A stretch of 64,000 bases of DNA from Silvibacterium acidisoli (GTDB lineage Bacteria > Acidobacteriota > Terriglobia > Terriglobales > Acidobacteriaceae), in NCBI GenBank assembly GCA_022870745.1, contig CP085323.1, forward strand, positions 3,720,001 through 3,784,000, written 5' to 3'. The position numbers and the translations under genes are program-made. Positions 59,095-64,000 of the stretch are shown here, piece by piece. The stretch's first letter is position 1. Each line of letters opens with the position of its first letter. Below the pieces are notes generated by a model. It was not told the origin of the DNA. It ran no database searches and worked only from the letters and a program-made list of their open reading frames with translations.

Positions 59095-61269
59095 ATGGCA
59101 CTCTTCAATCGCTGTATCCGTGTTGTCTCCGGCCTCACCCTTTTTGCACTTCTTTCGTTCACCCAGGCTGCGTTGTCACAAAAAGCTTTTGTACGTGTAA
59201 ACCAGATCGGCTATGAGGCCAATTCGAGCACGCCTTCGCGCGCTTACCTGATGTCGAAGGTGGCCGAGACTGGCGCGACATTTACGGTGATGAACGAAGC
59301 CGGTAAGGCTGCTTACTCCGGCAAGGTCGGTTCGCTGGTGGGGACGTGGTCGCACAGCGACACGGTGGCATACCAGGTGTATGCGCTGGACTTCAGCGTT
59401 CCGGCGAAGCACACTTACACGATTGCGGTGAGCGGCCCGGCAGCGGCGACTTCGCCGAAGTTTGCCGTGGACAAGGCTTCGGTGCTGTATCCGGGGTTGC
59501 TGGTGAATACGCTGTTCTTCTACCAGACGCAGCGCGATGGCGGCGACTACATCCCCAATGCGCTGCGCAGCGCGCCGGGACATTTGAAGGACAAGCAGGC
59601 GACCGTTTACCAGACGCCTCCTGTCGATGACAACGACTGGATCACTTACGAGCCGCCGACTCCTCCGCTGGTTTCGGAGAATCTGCCGCCGATGGATGCC
59701 GAAGGCGGCTGGTGGGACGCGGGCGATTACATGAAGTACGTCGAAACGGTGAGCTATACCGATGCCCTTATGGAAATCGGCGTACGCGATTTCCCGAAGC
59801 AGATGGGCGCGGCTGCTCCGAAGGAACCCGGTGCGCCGCCGGTTGCCTTGTCCTATGCAGGCACCAGTGGCACGGGCTCGCCGAAGTCTTCCGACTTTAC
59901 CGGCGAGGCACGCTTCGGCACGCGCTGGCTGCTGAAGATGTGGGACGGGCAGGCGCAGCGGCTCGCCTACCAGGTGGATAATTCGCAGGACTGGGACTAT
60001 TACGGCGAAGGCGATCCGGGCTCGTCGGCTGGCTACTGCGGCGGTACTTATTCGACGCCTTACTGCCTGATCACCGAGTACGACATCTGGACGCTTCCTC
60101 AGGTGCAGGATAACTACGACCAGGCGGGCGATCCGGGGCCGTGCGATCAGTACACGACGTACTACATCTGCAACCGTCCGGTCTTTTCGAACGCGGGCAC
60201 GAAGATCAGCCCGAACCTTGCGGGGCGTCTCGCTGCTTCGTTCGCTACCTGCTACCAGATTCATGCGGTGGACGATTCGGCGCTTGCGAATCGCTGCCTG
60301 AAGGCTGCGGAGCAGGTGTTTTCACTGGCGGACCTGAGCTATCCCGACCCGGGCGACTACGGCGTCTGCCCGACCTGCCTGCTGACGATCATGCCGTATG
60401 ACGGTTATCCCGAAAGCGTCTGGGACGATGACATGGAGCTGGGTGCGACCGAGCTTTACTTCGCGCTGAAGCAGGCCAAGAGCGATCCGAATGTTTCTTC
60501 AGATCTGCTGGCGACGGCTCCGCTGGCGTATCTCAAGCTGGCCACGCAGTTCGCTTCGAACTACGTGACGAAGATCTACAAGAACGGCGAGTCGGACACG
60601 CTGAACCTTTACGACGTGAGCGGCCTTGCGCACTACGAGCTTTACAAGGCCATCGTGCAGCAGGGCGATCCGGCGAGCCTGGCTATGTCTGCCGCGCAGG
60701 TGAAGGCGCAGCTGCTGAACCAGGTGAATGACGCCGTTACCAATTCGAAGACGGATGCCTTCGGCTTTGGCGTGAACTGGCGCAATGGCGATACGACTTC
60801 GCATGGCGCCGGGCTCTCCGTGATGGCGAGCGAGGCGTATGCGCTGACCGGCTCGCCGAGCTATGACAAGTTCTCGCGCGAGTGGATGGGCAACATCATG
60901 GGCGCGAACTCGTGGGGCGTGTCGTTCATCGTCGGCGATGGAACGACCTTCCCGAACTGCATCCAGCACCAGGTGGCGAACATTGCCGGGTCGCTCGAAG
61001 GAACTTCGGGCGGCACTCCGATCTTGTGGGGCGCGGCGGTGGAAGGACCGACCTCGTCTGCGACTTCGGGGCTGCTCGATGGGATGAATGTTTGTCCGGC
61101 GAATGGCGTGAACGTCTACCGGAAGTTCAACGGCAACAGCGGTGCTTACAACAAGGCGAGCAAGGCTGTCTTTAAGGACGATGTGCAGTCTTACTCGACC
61201 ACCGAGCCGGGTATCGATCTTACGTCTACTTCGTTCCTGATGTGGTCGTGGCGGTTGGCGAATCAGTAG
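59095..61269 (+). CDS. Secreted glycoside hydrolase family 9 (endoglucanase-type)
   Basis: 724 aa. Signal peptide of ~30 residues, then an N-terminal immunoglobulin-like CelD_N domain (about 35-130: FVRVNQIGYE, then YALDFSVPAKHTYTIAV). The catalytic (alpha/alpha)6 barrel begins near 135. WWDAGDYMKY near 204 carries the conserved Asp pair of GH9. A C-terminal Glu in STTEPGIDLTS (near 702) is the likely acid. The usual second GH9 signature with His-His-Arg is replaced here by NCIQHQVANI. Substrate is probably a beta-1,4-glucan; no cellulose-binding module is visible. GAGGAAG precedes the ATG at 59095. Confidence 0.88.
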   Translation: MALFNRCIRVVSGLTLFALLSFTQAALSQKAFVRVNQIGYEANSSTPSRAYLMSKVAETGATFTVMNEAGKAAYSGKVGSLVGTWSHSDTVAYQVYALDFSVPAKHTYTIAVSGPAAATSPKFAVDKASVLYPGLLVNTLFFYQTQRDGGDYIPNALRSAPGHLKDKQATVYQTPPVDDNDWITYEPPTPPLVSENLPPMDAEGGWWDAGDYMKYVETVSYTDALMEIGVRDFPKQMGAAAPKEPGAPPVALSYAGTSGTGSPKSSDFTGEARFGTRWLLKMWDGQAQRLAYQVDNSQDWDYYGEGDPGSSAGYCGGTYSTPYCLITEYDIWTLPQVQDNYDQAGDPGPCDQYTTYYICNRPVFSNAGTKISPNLAGRLAASFATCYQIHAVDDSALANRCLKAAEQVFSLADLSYPDPGDYGVCPTCLLTIMPYDGYPESVWDDDMELGATELYFALKQAKSDPNVSSDLLATAPLAYLKLATQFASNYVTKIYKNGESDTLNLYDVSGLAHYELYKAIVQQGDPASLAMSAAQVKAQLLNQVNDAVTNSKTDAFGFGVNWRNGDTTSHGAGLSVMASEAYALTGSPSYDKFSREWMGNIMGANSWGVSFIVGDGTTFPNCIQHQVANIAGSLEGTSGGTPILWGAAVEGPTSSATSGLLDGMNVCPANGVNVYRKFNGNSGAYNKASKAVFKDDVQSYSTTEPGIDLTSTSFLMWSWRLANQ

Positions 61270-61326
61270 CAGCGATGGATCGGTTAGCGTAGATCCGGTC
61301 AGTTGTTAGCGATGGAGCGGTCAGAG

Positions 61327-61361
61327 TCCCACGTCTCATAATCGAGACGTGGGGCACCCGG
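61327..61361. repeat. GGGTGCCCCA-type palindrome, ACGTCTC/GAGACGT stem
   Basis: TCCCACGTCTC faces GAGACGTGGGGCACCCGG around ATAATC. It lies about 57 bp after the GH9 stop, before the next plus-strand gene. Confidence 0.78.
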
Positions 61362-61426
61362 CATTACGCCTGAGTAATTACAAAGCCGTGACACTTTCTC
61401 TTTTAGGTCATGATCTGATCTGAATC

Positions 61427-62623
61427 ATGCTGCGGAAAAACCTGCTGGATGCGGCGTCTCCCTCAAGGCGCGCTCTGGAGATCTTTGTTGTTGTCCTGGT
61501 CACTTTGGCGACGCGCCTCTGGTCGCTGTCCGGTCCTTACTACGTGGATGCTTCGCGGCATATTCAAGCGATTGAGAGCGGCCGCCTGGTCATTCATACG
61601 CCGGGCTATTTTGCCTTCAATCTCTCCGGATTTCTTCTGTCGCATCTCTTTGGCATCACTGCGGCTCGTGCATTGCAGTGTCTCAACATATCGTTCAGCA
61701 TTCTCGGCACGCTGACCTTTTATCTTCTTGCCGTGAAGCTGAAGATCAAGAGCGCTTTTGCTCTGTCGCTGGTATATGCGCTGTCGCCTATCGTCTGGTT
61801 TGCGGCGGCGATTCACAGCACCTATGCAGCGATGACATTCCTTGTTCCGCTGCTGCTTCTGTGCCTGGAAGGCGAGGTACATTTTCTGTTGGGCTGCCTT
61901 GCGTGGGGCGTGCTGACTGCGTTTCGGCCTTCCGATGGTGTCTTTCTTCTTCCCTGGATCATCTTCAAATCGCGATCTGTTCCGGTGAGGAAGCGTTTGT
62001 TGGGCGCGGTCATCTGCGTTGTTTCCGTGGCTGCATGGTGGACTCCGACCGCGCTTCGCTACAGGTTGGGTTGGCTGGGCCCTCTTCATACCTCTCTCTC
62101 GCAGCTGTTGATCCTTGCGCAGGGATTTCTTGTGGGCGGCAGCCCCGGCCACGCCATGCTGAATGCGGCGCGGTTCGTACTTGCGCTGATCGTTTCGCTG
62201 GGGCTGTTGCTGCCTTTAGCAGTGAAAGGGCTCTTCGGATATCGCCGCTCCAGTCTGACAAAGAGCCTTGCTTACTGCGTTACACCCGGATTGCTTTTTT
62301 TCTCCCTGGTATTTGTGTCGGACGCTGCTTACCTGGCCTTCCTGGTCGCCCCCTTCATGCTGCTTGCCGCTGCGGAACTTGAACTGCGTTCGACGATTGT
62401 GAGGAGATCCGTCGTCTGCATGGCCGGGATAACGTTTTGCCTGTTCATGTTGTTTGCGCGGCAGATCCGGCAACCGTCAACGGCGGACGCGGTGTTGAAC
62501 GCTTACATACTCAGATACACGGTGCCTTCGGTGAAAGCGCACAGCGGCGCACGTCTTGCGGAAGCGTTGGGCAGGTGCGACGACAGGGATGTGAAGGGAA
62601 TCTGCGGTGGGATCCAACGGTGA
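61427..62623 (+). CDS. Multi-pass membrane protein, GT-C glycosyltransferase-like
   Basis: 398 aa with about nine membrane helices. The first extracytoplasmic loop (SLSGPYYVDASRHIQAIESG) is polar with an Asp, as in the catalytic loop of GT-C glycosyltransferases (PMT/ArnT type), which use polyprenyl-phosphate sugars. The pattern of helix-loop-helix (HTPGYFAFNLSGFLLSHLFG, then FWAAAIHS-like WFAAAIHSTYAAM) fits that group too. The final ~50 residues are soluble. I call this by architecture, not a family signature. It may glycosylate lipids or proteins. Confidence 0.6.
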   Translation: MLRKNLLDAASPSRRALEIFVVVLVTLATRLWSLSGPYYVDASRHIQAIESGRLVIHTPGYFAFNLSGFLLSHLFGITAARALQCLNISFSILGTLTFYLLAVKLKIKSAFALSLVYALSPIVWFAAAIHSTYAAMTFLVPLLLLCLEGEVHFLLGCLAWGVLTAFRPSDGVFLLPWIIFKSRSVPVRKRLLGAVICVVSVAAWWTPTALRYRLGWLGPLHTSLSQLLILAQGFLVGGSPGHAMLNAARFVLALIVSLGLLLPLAVKGLFGYRRSSLTKSLAYCVTPGLLFFSLVFVSDAAYLAFLVAPFMLLAAAELELRSTIVRRSVVCMAGITFCLFMLFARQIRQPSTADAVLNAYILRYTVPSVKAHSGARLAEALGRCDDRDVKGICGGIQR

Positions 62624-62627
62624 GAAA

Positions 62628-62775
62628 TTCCACGTCTCAGAATCGAGACGTGGGGCACCCTAAATCGTGCATTTCGCATGCCCCACTCAAGCCAAAAGAG
62701 GGCTTGAATGGGCCACCCTGGATCGCGCTGCTGGCATTTTGCTTCCCACCCAAGCGGAGCTTGGATGGGGCACCC
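62628..62775. repeat. Three tandem palindromes of different stem classes
   Basis: Class 1 (62628-62661): ACGTCTC..GAGACGT. Class 2 (62676-62719): CTCAAGCC..GGCTTGAA. Class 3 (62742-62775): CCAAGC..GCTTGG. All have GGGGCACCC or GGCCACCC on the same side. They fill the gap between converging genes, and the last ends 12 bp before the stop of the SprT-like gene. Confidence 0.85.
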
Positions 62776-62787
62776 ATTTTTGCGTGA

Positions 62788-63528
62788 CTATAGCGTTTTC
62801 AGGTAGGCCAGCGCCTGCGTTAGCTCCGGGAATAGCTTTTCTTCGGCCTGGAATTCGCGTGAGTGTACGCAGCGGCGTCCGTTGCGTGACTTTACCGGAT
62901 GCTTCAGGTGCAGCATCTCGTGGTACATCAGGTATTCGATGGCGTAGCGCGGGGTGTTGCGGCGGTCGAAGACCTTGCTCACCATGATGGTGTTGTGTGC
63001 GGCGTCGTAGTGACCTAACAGGCGGCGGGCGCGGTGCTCGCTCCAGGTGAGCTGCGGACGCCCCATGAGTCCGTGGAAGAAGCGCGTGTTCAGCGCTTCG
63101 AAGACTTCGTTCAGGTCGTAGTGCTCACCCTGCGCCGTCGAGATGCGCTTGCGTCCGCGCATCTGGCGGATGCGTTCGCTCTGCCGCACCATGTGTTCGC
63201 TCGATGTGTAGCGGCGATAGCGGTTGTTATGCGATGCGTCGATCGGCTTGCGATAGAGCTTGGCGATAAGGATGTGGGCGATCGCGCGAATGACCGGCTC
63301 GGGTGCGCCTTCCAGCAGGTCGGAGAGGTTGACCTTGATCTGGCCTTCGCGCAGCCGGATGGTTGTGTTGAGACTGGTGAAGCGATAGAAGCGGACGTGA
63401 AAGGGAGGCATTGGAGCTCGCGGGCGCAGCTCGCGGTACTCCTCTTCAAAGATCCGGTTCAGCTCGGGGTTCACTGTCTTCAGGATAACAGTCCGAGGCG
63501 GTGGCTCGATCGCTGCCTGCAGGTTCAC
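62788..63528 (-). CDS. SprT-like/M48-type metalloprotein
   Basis: 246 aa. The zinc motif HEMLH is in YLMYHEMLHLKHPV (near 205), with a third His likely in CVHSREFQ. The preceding segment TWSEHRARRLLGHYDAAHNT resembles SprT-like domains, which bind DNA or ribosomes in other organisms. The N-terminal half has VRFYRFTSLNTTIRLREGQ and a helix. No signal peptide. The start is GTG 63528 and overlaps the stop of the upstream DUF4136 gene by 4 bp, so the two are translationally coupled. Confidence 0.82.
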   Translation of the reverse strand: MNLQAAIEPPPRTVILKTVNPELNRIFEEEYRELRPRAPMPPFHVRFYRFTSLNTTIRLREGQIKVNLSDLLEGAPEPVIRAIAHILIAKLYRKPIDASHNNRYRRYTSSEHMVRQSERIRQMRGRKRISTAQGEHYDLNEVFEALNTRFFHGLMGRPQLTWSEHRARRLLGHYDAAHNTIMVSKVFDRRNTPRYAIEYLMYHEMLHLKHPVKSRNGRRCVHSREFQAEEKLFPELTQALAYLKTL

Positions 63529-64000
63529 TTAGGTGGAAACCTGCTGAAGATTTTTGTGATGTCCTTGTCGAGCTGATTCGCGTTCTTGCCGGAATTTGCT
63601 TTCTCGTCCCAGTTGATGCCGCGGAAGAGCAGCGCGTGCGAGGAAGAGTCGAAGATGTCGAAGACGAGCGCCCGGCTGGTGGTGACGAAGCCACCGGTGT
63701 TGCCCCATCCCCATGCGTTCCAGTTCCAGTTATTGCCCCAGTGGGTATCGATATTCCAGTAGGTGGATTCGAGCTGCTTCTCGCTTGTGACCTGTCCGAT
63801 GACGAAGATGGTGGTTTTGCCGCCGTTGGGAACGAGTTGCCAGCCCTTGGCCTGCATATTCTGATCGATGGCCGTCTTGATGCGATCGGCCATGGCGGAG
63901 TCCTCGACCTTGACCTGTCCCCAGGAATAGGTCTTATAGCGGGTGTAGTCGGCGCCGTGGTCGTAGTCAGTCTGTACGGATGCGAAGGCAGGTGCGGAGA
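63525..64000 (-). CDS. DUF4136-domain protein, N-terminus cut by window end
   Basis: The visible 158 residues read into the right edge of the window. They carry DYDHGADYTRYKTYSW, the typical start of DUF4136, followed by IKTAIDQNMQAKGWQLVPNG and a C-terminal RALVFDIFDSSSHALLFRG. Known members are exported lipoproteins of unknown function. An N-terminal signal is expected beyond the edge; the first visible residues (SAPAFA) look like the end of one. Its stop overlaps the SprT-like gene start. Confidence 0.85.
   Translation of the reverse strand, partial: SAPAFASVQTDYDHGADYTRYKTYSWGQVKVEDSAMADRIKTAIDQNMQAKGWQLVPNGGKTTIFVIGQVTSEKQLESTYWNIDTHWGNNWNWNAWGWGNTGGFVTTSRALVFDIFDSSSHALLFRGINWDEKANSGKNANQLDKDITKIFSRFPPK

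Overview
The window is chromosomal DNA of a GC-rich, Gram-negative-type soil bacterium, most likely a subdivision-1 acidobacterium (Acidobacteriaceae/Terriglobia, near Edaphobacter, Granulicella and Terriglobus). The taxonomic call is inference. It rests on an 'acidobacterial duplicated orphan permease' next to a PadR regulator, YXWGXW-repeat and SYLF secreted proteins, carboxypeptidase-regulatory-domain proteins, many secreted glycan-active enzymes, lipid A genes, and short palindromes with a constant GGGTGCCCCA arm. I saw no rRNA, tRNA, CRISPR array, insertion sequence or phage gene.

Layout. 0-4 kb: a cut YihY/BrkB gene, a membrane PP2C (SpoIIE-type) phosphatase and an MHYT-domain histidine kinase. 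4-6 kb: lipid A genes (LpxL-like acyltransferase, lpxD). 6-10.5 kb: zwf, a SYLF protein, a LuxR-type regulator with a degenerate receiver, dcd and an HU-like protein. 10.5-20.4 kb: mainly secreted or carbohydrate-related proteins (GH18, YXWGXW, GxGYxYP, beta-helix, MepK-like M15 peptidase) plus an MFS transporter. 20.5-22.6 kb: an AT-richer two-gene cassette of a glutathionylspermidine-synthase-like ATP-grasp ligase and an unrecognised partner. 22.6-26.7 kb: a DUF4097-like secreted protein, rpsO and pnp. 27-34 kb: PadR-permease operon and several exported proteins. 34-40.5 kb: cysK-cysE, a membrane acyltransferase, an EamA transporter and a TPR-glycosyltransferase.

40.5-49 kb is cell-wall rich: DinB-like protein, murA, a Doc/AbrB toxin-antitoxin pair with a long operator palindrome, murQ next to a beta-lactamase-like hydrolase, and lepB. 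Then come an AT-rich exonuclease-BRCT gene and aroA. 49-58 kb: H-type lectin, membrane protein, M13 peptidase, cupin, SurA-like lipoprotein, GAF-PP2C phosphatase, and the hpt-deoC salvage pair. 58-64 kb: lgt, a GH9 glucanase, a GT-C-like membrane protein, a SprT-like metalloprotein and a cut DUF4136 gene.

How it fits together. The recurring themes are envelope building and turnover (lpxL/lpxD, murA, murQ, lgt, lepB, the MepK-like peptidase), export of polysaccharide-active enzymes (GH18, GH9, GxGYxYP, beta-helix), and signalling by two PP2C phosphatases, a histidine kinase and a pseudo-receiver regulator. Several starts with good ribosome-binding sites are TTG or GTG. The best candidates for something undescribed are the ATP-grasp/partner cassette, the modular intergenic palindromes found at gene 3' ends, and three small ORFs in intergenic stretches.
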